NCBI GenBank assembly: GCA_016630905.1
Contig: WBMQ01000002.1
Location: 3,038,001-3,102,000, forward strand
DNA from: Capillidium heterosporum
Lineage: Eukaryota > Entomophthoromycota > Entomophthoromycetes > Entomophthorales > Capillidiaceae
Direction: 5' to 3'
DNA: 64,000 nt
The translations under genes and the position numbers were made by a program. The notes beneath the pieces were generated by a model. The model saw only the letters and a list, made by a program, of their open reading frames with translations. It was not told the origin of the DNA and did not search any database. Below are positions 23,358-36,278 of this stretch, piece by piece (within the stretch, counting starts at the first letter, position 1; every line of letters begins with the position of its first letter).

Positions 23358-25451
23358 AACTAAACAATTTGAGTTGGCTTTACTTTTATGAGCTGAGTTC
23401 TTGTGGAATTTGTTTATAAAGGTTCTAACTCATTTGGACCATAACAAATTTGCTAATCATTTGAAATTGGATAATTTGGGTAAGGAATTGGCAACAACAT
23501 GACAACGACGTACATAGAATTCAGGGTTCTGGCTTTACGATAAGCTTGTCAAGACAACGATGAATGAATTGGACAAGTTAATCGAAAATGATGCTGTAGA
23601 AAGTTCCAAGTTATAATTAACTTTCTCTGTATCGTTGATTCATCACTTATACAGTTGAAAATCAGCATTTTAGGATGTATATTTTAAGATCTATAGTTTT
23701 TGTATTTGATATAGCTTATATAATAATAGTAGCAAATATTAATGGAAACTTTAGTTTAAAGACACTATCTACAAAATTTAAGGGTATTGAAAACCGGATA
23801 TCCGAAAAGTTTAAACCAGGATTCCCAAAGTATAGTAAACTACCTTTTTATCTTATCATAGAATTAAAAGGATATACAAAAGGACAACTATAGCCCTTAT
23901 TCCATTATCTCTACCTATATGTTTAAACAAGCTTTATATTATATCATAAGCTGATAAGAAATCCAACTAAATTCTTTTATATCAAATGGAGACTTGAGGA
24001 AGGCAGCTGTACCTTTAGAACTCTAATGAATAGATATCAGGGATGAGATGCTATCAATACTAGTACAAATTTGATAAAGTTATGAGGGACAGGCTGACTA
24101 CCAAACAATATGTTGAAATGCATCGTGTTCCACTCAACTCACTGTAATCGACTTTGATAAAACTCCAACTGAATTGTCTCTGGAGCATCATGTCGCAATA
24201 CTATTAATATCCTTTAATCAACTTTAAATTACAACGCTACGCCTAGAAGCATGCTATATTATAGTCGATATACTGTCTTCAATTCATATACATATAGCTA
24301 CAATGTACATTCCAAAGCGTATTTTGACTAACTAAGCTTTATTTTAGCTACTGATAGATATGTAGATTGACTTGGCATAGACATTGTTAATTGGGCTTAA
24401 AACTTACTATAGCATACCTAATATAGCTCGTCAACCTAGTTAATTTCAACTGTCTCCACTTCCATCTACTCTGTACTAGTTGAAGGTAGTAAAATCTAAA
24501 ATAGGCTTTACAATTAATTATATACTTGATAGTGTTAATAGAACATGTGTAGCACTATTAATAGGTTTTTTGGGATCTTTCAAACCTATAGATGATTCTT
24601 TTAATACAAATGTAGGATTCGATTACCATCTACTAAATGCTAACAATATTTTTGGTAATGCCTTTTAAATTTGGAGTTTAAAGGTCTAGTAGCAACCTAA
24701 TGCTCCTTTCAAAAGGTACCTGAAAGTTAGTTACAGCTGGATAAGCTTGGTTGTAACTAACTAAAGCAGTTTGAAGTAGGTTCAAATAAAATGGAATAGT
24801 TGGCTATTGCTATAATGTTGGTGCATTTAAAGGAACTTACCGAACTTGAAGTCTAAAATGATCAGATTTTCATCCAGATGTAGAAATTTTACTGAATGTC
24901 TGCCTTCAGGTACCAATAAAGGATAAACCTTATTCGGTTACCTACTAGGCACTATAAACTAAATTTATAGCCCAACCTGAAGTTAGGTGTTGGTTTCGGC
25001 ACCTTTAGCAGATAATTAGACTTTAGATCCTAAGACGAAGCACAATTATTGAATATGATGCAGGTGGACTTATAAAGCTGGAACCTAAGTTGTAGGATCC
25101 AACTTCATTCGTCCAATCTCAGAGTTGGATCCACATTCCAGAATTTCCATCCCATCTAAACTGATTTTTTTGAAGTGGGTTGTGGGAATGACAAAGTTAT
25201 TTCTAAGCGTTTAAGCCATCTGTTTGAAATTAAATGCTTTATAGGCTACCGTTCCACTTTCAAGTTAAAATAAAGTTTACTAGATATGTTCCATCAATAT
25301 AGAACAGAATAGATTTCAAAAATCCGACATTCGAATTCCAAATAATTGGAATTCTGATCTCGTGAACTTGGAGCACCTACAAAACAAAACTCAGCTCCAT
25401 TCTCTTCTAGCTTTGTAATCTCAACAAGAAACAGAAAAGAAACAAAAGAAT
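23358..25451. other. intergenic between divergent genes, no supported gene
   Basis: 2.1 kb between the Ptc7-like gene (minus) and the small membrane protein gene (plus). Short frames at 23675-23893 and 24480-24668 lack support. A perfect 10-bp inverted stem (GGATCCAACT / AGTTGGATCC) with an 18-base loop lies at 25095-25132. Nothing else recognised. Confidence 0.5.
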
Positions 25452-25874
25452 ATGGAGTTGAACAGTTTTTCAGGTCGTGGTCTAGCCGAACTCCCCTTAG
25501 GCTTAATAGCCTACCTCTTCCCCCAGTACCTACCGATAGTTGGTTTAGATTTGACTAACCCAGCCGTCATCTTCCTAGCCAAGTTGTATGGTGTCGCCGT
25601 TATGACCGTCAGTTTACTTTCCATCTACACAGGGTACTTGGAAGAGAACTCACCGTTACGTAGACAGGTCGCCTTGGTTTTGATGGGGTACTCCTCGATG
25701 ATGGTGACTATTTTCCTTTCAACGAACAAGCTCTTCACCTTTACGTTGGTCAAGATGGTCCCTCCTGAGACGTTTATGGTAATAGTGCATGGTATGTTCA
25801 CCTACGAGTTCTACAAGATTGCTAACGTACAGGTTGGAGCTACTACTGGGTCGGCTGGTGTCACCATAGATTGA
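25452..25874 (+). CDS. small predicted multi-pass membrane protein
   Basis: Single exon, 140 residues, first ATG of the frame in an A-rich context (AAGAATATGG). I do not recognise the family. Four hydrophobic segments are visible at about residues 14-33, 38-58, 72-90 and 105-121, separated by short loops (EENSPLRRQ between the second and third). No signal peptide beyond the first segment, no cysteines. G+C-rich codon use and the lack of stops in 140 codons amid AT-rich surroundings support a real gene. Confidence 0.7.
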   Translation: MELNSFSGRGLAELPLGLIAYLFPQYLPIVGLDLTNPAVIFLAKLYGVAVMTVSLLSIYTGYLEENSPLRRQVALVLMGYSSMMVTIFLSTNKLFTFTLVKMVPPETFMVIVHGMFTYEFYKIANVQVGATTGSAGVTID

Positions 25875-27286
25875 TAGGTTAAGGCTACTTTCCCATGCTA
25901 ACTTTCTAAAACTTTTGTAGACTTTATGCAGGCTTTCAATAAATTCTAAGAGTTTTGTAAACTAATGTAGTAACTTTACGAGGTAACTGTATTTTTTGTT
26001 GCTGTTTATAAATGTCATTTGAGTGCTTTCTACATTTACCTATTTCACCGATAACAACCTCTAAAGAATTTATATCCAACAATATGTATTATCAAGTTGT
26101 TAGGTAGCCTACTAATATAATGACAACCTATATTACAATTTTAAGAGCTTCTATAAAAACTTTGTGAGTAAAGCTACTATCCATAAGGTAACAATTATAT
26201 ATTTTCAACATAAATTTTGGTATTTCAAATACTTGTATATCATTTGCAAGATATATTAGTTTCTCCTTTAAAATACTTTTAATATTTATACTAATGCTAT
26301 AGCAACATCATTATTTTATAGGTTTCTTTATCTTTTCCAATTGAATACATATCGCTATAGATAGCTATTGTAAGTCTTTGAACTAGTCAAATCTATCTAC
26401 GTTATTACTTTAACAACCCATTTATACATGTAGTATTCGAATAATATTCTAAAGCTATTTCATATTGACTATATAAAATTTCAAAATTGCATACATTGGC
26501 AAATATATATACTGCTATCTAGCTCAACTAACAAGCCTATAGTAACAACCTATTTGATTTAGATATAACTAAACCTATCACCTTCAATGTACTTTTAGAG
26601 TCTTATTTTTCGAAATGAAAGGTTGATATCAGTCTATATAGGAGGAATGGAGAGGATACAATTTTTACTATTGGTTTTTAAATTTTACAAGCCAAGGTTC
26701 AATCGACTTGTCTTTTCTTACCTCCTGCCATGCTTTTCTGTTTTGATCTATACTTGGAATGTTGGAATAGCAATACTGTACCTGGGCTAAAAGTATCAAA
26801 AGTGAACTATTCAAGGTAGGTCTTTTATTTTGTCCAGTTTTTAACATAGGTTCCAAACTGCAGTAAGCTTCCCTTACTATCTCGCAATATAGTATTACAG
26901 GTAGGCCTATCGATCAGTACTTAAGGAGCAGGTGGGTCATTCAATTTAAAAAGCGCAATTAGCAATCATACTGACAAAATTTAAAGTAGCTCTATATAAC
27001 TGAAGTAAATAGTAGCAAAAACTACATCAAGCTATCTTGAATCAACTAGGTTAAACTTCATCATATTGACTGTACTATCTTAAATTGATCCTGGACTACC
27101 AGCTCACTCGTTACTTATAAGGTAAGTTCAAATAACTTTGAAGGATAAAATATTCAATGGGAGCCAAATATATTGATATAGAGCTTTTAAGTATAATAAG
27201 ATATATAGTTGAATATTACGATATAATAAACTTTTATAGAATACTATAAAATATCATGAATGAATAACTTTTCTGATGGCTAATAT
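25875..27286. other. intergenic, AT-rich
   Basis: No supported gene. A minus-strand frame at 26668-26856 (58 codons from its ATG) has no recognisable feature. Confidence 0.5.
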
Positions 27287-28391
27287 CTACTTTTGACGAG
27301 TATGTTTAGATATCTTGGCTGGAATAGCTTTCCTGGGATTAGCTTCCTTATTTATATCCTTCTCACTCTTGTTTAAAGCCGATATATTAACTAAAAGGAA
27401 GGCTTCGATGCTATTAGGCGTAGGTAGTAGTATATTGCACCCATTATCACAACTGTCTACCTTAGAAACGATTATATTCAAGGTGAGGTAGGTTAGTAAT
27501 ATAAACGTTAGAAATTAACAGGGCATAGAGGAAACTTAACCTCCAAGTTATGGTAAAGGATCTGAAACGGACTAATAGCAAATCTATACAAAATAAATAC
27601 CACCAACACATCTCAGAAAGACTGAGTTTGATGCTTATACGGCTTAAAGTAAGCAGGTACTGAGTTAAACATAGTCATAGCATTAATCATAAATAACTCA
27701 AGAAATACAACCATTGAAGGTTGTCAAGACAAAATTGATCGAATATAAATCCAATATCTGCTCCACTAAGTATGGCTCTGCCTTTTCCATTTTTTAAATC
27801 TTGGTAGCGTTGTTAAACTCCTCATATAGGAAAATTGTTTCATACATATTTTTAAAAATAGGCTTTTCAAACGCATCAAAGCCATCATAATGGAACAGGT
27901 TATAACGATAGCACAAATACAGCTCGTTACTAAAGTTGATTATACAGCATATAGCACAACCATTTCGATGAAAAAGAGTTATCTTTCTTGAAAAAAGTTG
28001 TTACGGTTGCGTCTTCATAATACTCATCCGTTGTCCAGATATCTAAAGTACACTCGGCTAACTTATTTAACTGCCTGATATATTGAAGGTTTTTTAGTTC
28101 AGTGACAAATCAACTGTTGTTGGTTTGAAACACTTGCAAAAGGTACGCGATTTCCCTGATTCTCAATAGAATTCCAATTCTGGTTCGTCTCGAGGCTACG
28201 TTTAATGGGGAATTCTCATCTTTGACAGGTAAAAATGCTATAGGCCGCGTAGATAACATGGTTCTCGATATTGTCATTAGGCTTTTTGAATTCAATATTG
28301 GATTCCAGTCAAATTTCTTATGAATATTTTCTTGGTGAAATTGACAAATATTAAGCCGTAGCCTTTCCCTTTTGGAGTCGACTTTTCTCAA
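27287..28391 (-). pseudogene. possible decayed protein-coding gene
   Basis: Several minus-strand segments look coding but do not join into one gene: 28391-28110 (93 codons, no stop), a piece around 28070-27940 reading LNKLAECTLDIWTTDEYY, a piece around 27920-27790 reading YRYNLFHYDGFDAFEKPIF, and a final 63-codon frame ending at 27287. Between them frames change and stops occur, and in 28390-28150 two overlapping frames both look partly coding. I recognise no family. It may be a degraded gene, or a gene whose introns I cannot resolve. Confidence 0.3.
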
Positions 28392-30153
28392 GGTATTTGG
28401 TGCTCTTAAACTTAAAAGATTTCAAAAAATTGAAGGTGATTAGTTATGAATAATAGCCACTAGCATCTTTATACCTAACCCATGTTGATTTAACCCTTAT
28501 ACATCCTTGATACCGGTATACTGGTATCAAAAACTTTAAAAAATATCCATTTATTTTGGATCATGAATTTATAAATTTTAATATAAAATAGTTTACGTTC
28601 TTAATTAATGGGGATTCTCTAAAATTTCAGTGCTTATCTCGAACTTAAAGGGGTTAAAAATTTGACTGTTTGAAGTAGTCGTGTATTGTGATGGCCTTTA
28701 ATGCTTTTAGTAAGAACTATATCGAAAAAGAAATATATACGAGTATGAAAGAGAGTGTATAGCATAACTGGACGCAAAACCTTCATATAGGATCAAAGTT
28801 GAATGCAATAAAAGCAATGGTTAAACTATAGTTTGTTAAAATACACACTGCAGTAAATATAATACTATATACTTAAATACAAATGCTCAATCTATAAAGG
28901 ATAGCGTTATGAATGTTACAGTACTGTAAGCTATTGCATTAAAATAGGAAAATATATTTGTAAAAGATGGACAATTGGAATTTTTATAAGATATTATACA
29001 ATAAATCTTGAAAGGTAAGAGATAAAATAAATCTCAGCTCCAAGTTTGAACCCAGTTTTATGTACAATCCATAACTTGGAGGATAGGAAAGTAAAGTCCT
29101 AGAAATCGCTTGGACTTTGCCAACTTCAACAGCCCCACAGAGTTTACTTTTCCATTAAGGTTGTTACTATTATTCAACTTAAGCATCACTTTAGCTCTAT
29201 AGGATTGACTCACCAGTCTATAAAATAAGCTACTTAAACTACAACTACTAGATTAAAAAATTTATACCATATTTAATTAGCTTGAAAAATAGGAATAGTT
29301 GGATGCGAGAGGAAAGTGCTTTTTCCAGAAGCCGGCATCATATCTTGAACAGATTCATGTAGATAATATGAGAATGAGTGAAAGAAAGTTTGATTATAAG
29401 CTATATGTACTTTTATGGAGATATTTTACGTAGGTGTAAGTGTTGGGGATTTGGTCGCCTTTATCTTTGGAGTGACAATAGTTTTAGATAAGTGATAACA
29501 ACATCCGATAATTGGAACTGAATCCATTTGATGAATTTAGGTTCCAAGTTGAGCAGAGTTACGAACTGCAAGTTTAAATTCTCTCGACATCAAAGTTGGT
29601 CAAGAATAAGGTTATTGAAATGAGAGTGCAATGCTGGAAACTGAAGGGCTAAGTTGCAAAGGAAAGGCAGCTGCAACTGCAGAAATTTCTTAATGTAAAC
29701 GTCCTTTACTAACTTGAGACTAGTTATGGGACTAGTATAAATACCATTCTTAAAATATTGTGAATATTATAAAGTAATTGACTTTACTGTTAACGTCAAG
29801 ATTATTGGTTTATGGAAAGTAAATTTAAGGAAATGTTAGTAGCCATTTATACTTACATTTCTACTCAAAGTAAAGCTCAACATCAAAAATCCTGAAAACA
29901 ATTCAGTAGTATCATTTTCATACTTTGCTACCTTTTAAAGTATAACTTCAGCTGTTTTGAATTCTTAAAGGTAGTTTGGAGATTTTTCAGTCGTAAGCTA
30001 TGTCTATTATCCTTCAGGTGCAATACTTGTAGGTTATGAACTCAGCTGCATATGGTTGTTAAAACGCTAGATCCAATTACAAATTGTAATATATGTAAAA
30101 GTTTAAAGTGAGAGATACATATCCTATCCAAGGCTCTTGAAGCCGGTATTCCA
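28392..30153. other. intergenic, no supported gene
   Basis: 1.8 kb of AT-rich sequence on which I see no convincing frame, RNA gene or repeat. Confidence 0.5.
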
Positions 30154-30716
30154 TTAGTAAGTAAGATCTTTAATGATGTGCTTGAAATTGATAGCAACTG
30201 GTGTTGGATTATGAGCAGTTAAGCTAAACCTCTTTACATTTGCCCTTAACTTGCGTATACATGAAGCTATCAAATCACTTTTAATAGCGTAAACTATAGA
30301 AATGCCTTTTACGCTTGTAAAGTGATGCTGTACGCTACAAAAATTCAAGGTAGAGGATTCTTCACCTTGGCATATTTTCCATATTTTTGTATTAGGTTGA
30401 TGAATTCTGTGCCATGTATCTTGTCCTATAAATTAGTAAAGTTCAACATTCTAAAAGTTTTGAAGACCAGGTTGTTATTGAACTGTTGGTTGCAGTACTG
30501 TAGCTTGAGCTTATCGTGTATATTGAAATTATCTACAGTTTCTTTAAAAATGAAATTGAGTAGGTTGGCCAAGCTGAAATCCATCTCTTCGAATATTGAA
30601 GCGATGAGGGAGTTGTATTTTATGATGCTAAAAGGGATGAGTTGATGAATTAAGGTCAATTCAGTTTTTGCTACAAGATTTTTGAAGTATGTGCTACTAC
30701 TTTTCCTGTCCAACAA
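30154..30716 (-). other. coding-looking minus-strand segment, unassigned
   Basis: Two minus-strand frames in the same direction, 30716-30426 (96 codons) and 30348-30154 (64 codons), separated by ~75 bases in which a third frame stays open (DKIHGTEFINLIQKYG). C-rich third positions make chance less likely, but no ATG-led gene model with standard introns joins them and I recognise no motif. Could be a relic gene or chance. Confidence 0.2.
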
Positions 30717-31600
30717 TACTTTGCGAATTCAACAAATTGACAAGTTTAATTCACCAGTTAATAGCAATACCTACATTCAATATGAGCTATCTTGTTTGTG
30801 GTAACCAAGTGGTTATGTTTGGAAATGATACAGGGATTTCTTCCAATAGCCCCTACTAAAAGTGAAAACAGTTCAAAACGAAGGCAATGCCTTGCTGTAA
30901 ATAGCCTTGAGAAATAATATCCCGCCTTTCAACTGTTGTCTTTATAAATTGCGTACTCTATCTTGCATCTTTAGTTTCCAAATATATTGCGTACATGATG
31001 ATGTAATTTAAAAATTTCATGTGATGTAGGTAGATAGGTTGTTGAACCACTGGAATTTAGCAGTATTGGCAGTTTAAAATTGGTATATGTGAATTAGTAT
31101 AGATTCCATATGTGTATAGATATATGTACATTTGGGTGAGCAATCGTAACCTATTTGAGTTTATACTGCATTCTCAACCATAATTCTCTATTACTATCGG
31201 ATTAAAATCCTATCGACTGTATCTGCAAAAGCCTATAAACTAATAGTAGAATAAGTGAAAGTGTACTAGTACCAAATATAAGACAGTTTTCTGTATACTT
31301 TTTTGGCAGTGAAGTTAACTGCAATGTAAACTTAATGCTATATACTAAAGGCCAATATATGTTTTCTTGAGAAATAGTGCTATTGTTACGGAATATTAAA
31401 TTATACAAATACTAAGCTATAGCCAACTAATTTAATTGCAATGAATAATTGTAAAGGTTCAAATAGTCACATAAAGTGTCATTCGAGCTTTGCAAATTCT
31501 ATTTCAGCCTAAAAATGCGGATATGGATGGAAACCTAGATTGAGCGTGAGTAAAAAGTGGGCTTTGTCAAAGGAATCGTTACGTCTTTTGAGTGATCTAT
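30717..31600. other. intergenic, no supported gene
   Basis: AT-rich, with only a short minus-strand frame at 31202-31408 that has no support. Confidence 0.5.
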
Positions 31601-32003
31601 TGGTACGCCACTAACTACATCTTCAACCTACGCGTCTTTGTGCAAGGATGTTGAAACGTCGTACCTAGAGCAACTTTATCCAGCCCATTATCTCATTGTA
31701 CCTACACAAAGTTGCCATTAACCCTTTATTCTGGGGAACAAACTATTACACCAATCTATTGAGCGGTAACATCCCCAAATCCAGCTTATTAGCCCAGTTG
31801 GCAATAGCTATTTTGGGGTGTTTCGGTTGGAGCGTGCGGATTTTTACGAAGTAAGTCAATCGTTTGGTCACAATTGAATCGCATAAAGCTAACTTAGTCA
31901 CTCCCCACAACTAAAGTTGAAGCTTGGATCCTTTCACTGCTTAAATTTTTGTCTGGGTTGCGTACCTTATCTTATTTATTATCATTTCGTAAATAGATTC
32001 TAA
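31601..32003 (+). other. coding-looking segment for a hydrophobic protein, 5' end unclear
   Basis: From about 31678 the plus strand reads hydrophobic protein (PIISLYLHKVAINPLFWG), continues to 31850, and joins through a plausible 47-bp intron (31851-31897, GTAAGT...CTTAG) to an exon ending with TAA at 32001-32003. Upstream, the same frame meets TAG at 31666, while another frame is open from about 31594 (SSTYASLCKDVETSYLEQLY). No ATG start connects them. Possibly a membrane-protein gene with a frame error, or a pseudogene. Family not recognised. Confidence 0.3.
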
Positions 32004-32166
32004 CATCTCTACTACTTTATCCGTTTCCTGTTCTTCCTACCTCAAAAGTTATTGTTGTTCGTCAATCTACACTAAAGGTACCCAAATTTGTTGACTAAAT
32101 TTAAGCCAGACTTTTTAGATTGCATTTCAGCTTTGATAACAACATCATTTTATTAAACAAGTCAAG

Positions 32167-35100
32167 ATGTCTAAAAATTCAAATCGTTTGGACGGTGGCA
32201 GGTAAATTTCTAGATTAGATTGCCCATGTTAAAATAGCTTTCTATTAGCGGGGATGCCGACGAAGGTTTACTTCCTTTTCCTTCTTTAACCTCCAATCCT
32301 GGTAAATTTACATTCATTTCAATTTATTTATATTTTTAGTACTTAATCAACCGTTAAATTCTATAAACAAGCCAGCCACTCCAAAACCAAATGTCTACCG
32401 TCGCTCAAGGGCTGATACGTTACCGCCTTCGTTTAACTTTTCGTTCAATTACGCTCCTTCCGGTTTAAAGAATTCAACTTCCTCCTCCGATTTAAAAGCG
32501 AGCTCTGCGTCTGAGATACCGATACCCAAATCCATTCCAGCAATCTCTAGAGCTGGAGCCTCTAATAGACTCCGAGGCGCAACCTTTTCGGTTCCGAACT
32601 CGTCCCCCTTCACTGGCCAAGGCCTACCTTTCTCGCCAAACTTCTACAATCGTAGTACCACTACAACTTCGCACAAACAAAATTTAACTTCACTCGAGGA
32701 GACTGAAAACGCTATAGCAAGGTCCTTAGGCTACCTAGGTCTAGATGACCCAGAGCCAGTGCGTGCTGAGCCGGTTCGCTCCCAAGTTCCTGAAGCTAAA
32801 GGTACTACTTCGGATAAATTAATATTAAAACTTGTAGGTATTACCGCATTGCGAAATTCGGGTAGAAATCGATCCCGCTCGTTCAATGTCGCAGTAAACT
32901 ATTTAAACGAACCTCAACCTGTCCCACCTCCGGTTATTAACCCACCTGTAAACCCACAACGGTTGACTATGCGCCAAGCTAGAGCACGTGCTATCTCTGT
33001 CGGTTTCCTTAACCAGGAGGAGCTGTTTGACACGTACCCCGAATTGGAAGGGTTAGGCGATTCTGACCCTGAAGATGCGTCCTACTCTAAACATAATCAG
33101 GGGCATGGTTTCGGCGACAATGATGACAACTCCAGCGATGTAAGATTTAGTTTTATCCATGAGGTGTATTAACCTTTTCTATTTAGTCCCAAGTTGCCCC
33201 CCCTCCACCTCCTTCGCGATCATTATGGGTCGGAAATTTGGATGCTGCCATTACAACTACCGAACTTCACGCTCTGTTTTCCCCATACGGTCCTATCGAA
33301 TCCCTTAGAGTCCTTCCTGAAAAGGAGTGTGCATTTGTCAACTTTTTATCGATTGACGACGCTGTTCACGCCAAAGAAGATATGCAAGAAGGGGCCAGGT
33401 CGGGACTAAACATTAGAATTGGATTTGGTAAAGCTACCGATCCGGCCGGTGGCTCTGCCCTTAACAATATGACCTCCCCCAATTCAGCATTCTCTCCAAA
33501 TGAGAACTCAGTCAACCAACCAACTAGAGCATTATGTAAAATTCCTATTACCATTTATGCTAATTTCTTATTTAGGGATTGGAAACATATCTGCCTCTAC
33601 ATCGTCTGCTATTTTAGCATCGATTTTCTCCAACTTTGGTACAGTGGAATCCGCTAGAGTACTTGTTCATAAGAACTGCGGCTTTGTAAACTTTGCAACT
33701 TCTGAAGAAGCTCAACGAGCTCGCAATACTCTCAATGGGAAGGAGATATCTGGATCGGTTGTTCGAATCGGATATGCCAAGGTTCCACCACGAACGGAAG
33801 CGCCAGCTAAACCTTCTCGTCCAATCGTTCCTATCCCTCTTGACCAACTTGGAATCCCCATTGATCAGAGCGATGGAGACAACGAAAAACCCGGAGTAAA
33901 TGAGGGCGTCAAAAATGAGTTTACTGAAAAGGGATCGAATGAAGGTAGCCATAAATCTTACAAGTCACCCTCAGCAAATTCTTATGGTGTATTTGAAAAT
34001 GGAAAGGTCCTGAACATCGATGGTAAGTTATATATTTTAATTTTAGTTTTAACTTGTAGTATAGAGAGACTGGTTGCCCATCCTTACATATCCAGTATCC
34101 CGCCTTTACCGTCATCTCAGTTGGATAAACACATTGATACCAATTTACTTCGTGGTGCTCGTAAGATATTAGACTCCAGACCAACTAAAGATGCATTCGA
34201 TGCTATCTATAACCAACTTATCGATTCTGCTGCTGAACTCTGTACAGGTACCTTTATTGCTTTTGATCAGATCATTGATAATTTTAGACTATATCGGAAA
34301 TACTTTGATACAGAAATTTGCTGAACTTGGCACTAGCGAACAGAAGCTTAGACTTATCAAAAAGGTCACTCCCCATATGCCCGCTATCGGATGCCGTAAG
34401 TTTATACACTTTTTGTTGTAGGCAACAATTACTTACATGATATATAGATAAAAATGGTACCTGGGCCATACAAAAGATCCTCGATTGTGCTTCTAGTGAG
34501 GAGCAGGTAATTATTTTAAAAAGCTCATTGCTAACTTGTATAGATCGACCTCATTGTCGCAGCACTTAAAGATTATACGCCTCCCCTCTTGCTAGACCAA
34601 TTCGGTAACTACGTTATCCAATGCTGCTTGAAGTTTGGATCCGTGAAGAACCAGTTCATATTCGACGCCATTCACGCCCGATTTTGGGATGTAGTACATG
34701 GGAGGTTCGGAACTAGGGCCATTCGTACCTGCCTCGACTCCAAGTTTACGACCAAAGACCAGCAGCGGCTCGTGGCTATAGCTTTAGTCAACCACGGCCT
34801 GTTCTTGGCCACCGATACCAACGGATCAATTCTATTGACGTGGCTTTTAGACTCCTCCACCATAGCCGGTAGGTTCAGCGCCCTGGTCCCCCAGTTTTCC
34901 GTCCACCTACCTGTCCTGTGTACCCACAAGCTGGCCTCATTGACCATCTTGAAGATCATCAACCAGCGCGTCGAGCCTGACGCTCGAGAGTCGCTTATCA
35001 AGAGTCTCTTCTTTGGCGACGATCCCAGGGTACTAGAAGCTGTAGTCAAAGACCAGTCCTACGGGCTTGGACTTGTCCAAAAGATTTTGGCTAGTTCTTG

Positions 35101-35320
35101 CATCCACGATTCCACCAAGGAACAGATCGCTGACACGGTACGCGAAGTTATGGCCAAGTTGGAGCTTAACCAGGTACATGGGTACCGCAACTTAGTCGAG
35201 GAGCTCAACCCGGACCAGCACGGCTCCATGCTGGGACTGGGATCGGGACGGATCGAACGCGGCGATAGATTAGCCCGCAACTTCGGGTCCTCAACCTACG
35301 AGTCCATGCCCCGCTACTGA
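32167..35320 (+). CDS. Jsn1/Puf2-type RNA-binding protein (two RRMs plus Pumilio repeats)
   Basis: Ten exons by my model: 32167-32201, 32249-32301, 32340-32801, 32838-33139, 33187-33535, 33576-34022, 34065-34247, 34288-34395, 34448-34506, 34544-35320; 924 residues. The 36-bp (32802-32837) and 42-bp (34023-34064) introns are in frame and could be read through. N-terminus disordered with RSRADTLPP and NRLRGATFS motifs typical of this group. Two RRMs: SLWVGNLDAA...CAFVNF and ALWIGNISAS...CGFVNF. Then about six Pumilio repeats, for example DYIGNTLIQKF, NGTWAIQKIL, FGNYVIQCCL and FGTRAIRTCL. Such proteins bind mRNA 3' UTRs, in yeast those for membrane-associated and mitochondrial proteins, and influence localisation and stability. 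Acceptors of both RRM-encoding exons fall just before the RNP2 segment. Confidence 0.88.
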
Positions 35321-36278
35321 TCCCACCAAATTCATTACCTTTAGACACTTCAAATTTCTAACTATGTTCATTTTGCTTCCCATATAGCACCCACCTCTGT
35401 ATATGCCAGTTACTTTACCAACTTATCTACCCTCCATTAAATGCTTGAAGTTGCGTCCTAAATTTTGTGTTCCTTGATGTCGTTAAATTGGGTCTAAAGT
35501 TTGAGTTGGACAGAGAACTTATACAATGCTCTAGGATGCCTGATGGTTGTTGGAACTCAATATCAATTTTCTAAATTAAAAAGTATAATAAAGCTGATGT
35601 AGATTATGGCGTTTTGATACTTTTAGCCTTCAGTAAGTAACTATCGCCTTTTATATTTGTTTTATAGTGTTAGATTAGGTTCACTACCACAATTTCTATA
35701 CGGCAGCATTGTATATAGACTAAATGCACCACCTTTAATGAATAAAAAATAAATTTATTTTGTACTTTGCTATATCTAAACCAACATTTCAAATGATGAC
35801 AGTTTATATTGAATATACTTTTATGATACAAAGCAGCAATATATTAACGTATTTTCCTATCACCCATTCAAACTATTGAAATAATATTGGCTATGAATGC
35901 TAATTCACTAGTATAAGGAAATTGACATGTTTTAATAGCATCTGTCATAAAATAAAGTAGGCAGAAAAAATTGGATAAGTCAACTATAGAAACATAGCCA
36001 AGCAGTTCAAAAGCTGAAGTTGTGCTTTGCTATTATAAACGAAATTTTAGCTAGATTTAGTAATGCTAGAATTATCTTGGGATATTGTGGTGCTTAAAGT
36101 TGAAACTTATATAAAACCAGCTAGTCTACACATATATATATATATATATATATAAGTCACTTAGTCATTTAGTATTATAAACTAGGACATCAGGATACTG
36201 TAAATATATAGCTGAAGAACCTTGGACATTTAATAAACTAAATTATACAATCCAGATGAACTTCAGCCTAACGTTATC
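35321..36278. other. intergenic between convergent genes
   Basis: About 960 bases between the 3' ends of the Pumilio gene (plus) and SDR-B (minus). No gene seen; contains a TA dinucleotide run at 36131-36153. Confidence 0.6.
36131..36153. repeat. (TA)n microsatellite
   Basis: About eleven uninterrupted TA units in an intergenic region. Confidence 0.9.

Noticed and set aside
24480-24668. Small hydrophobic frame
   Set aside because: No ATG start, AT-rich chance composition and no supporting structure.
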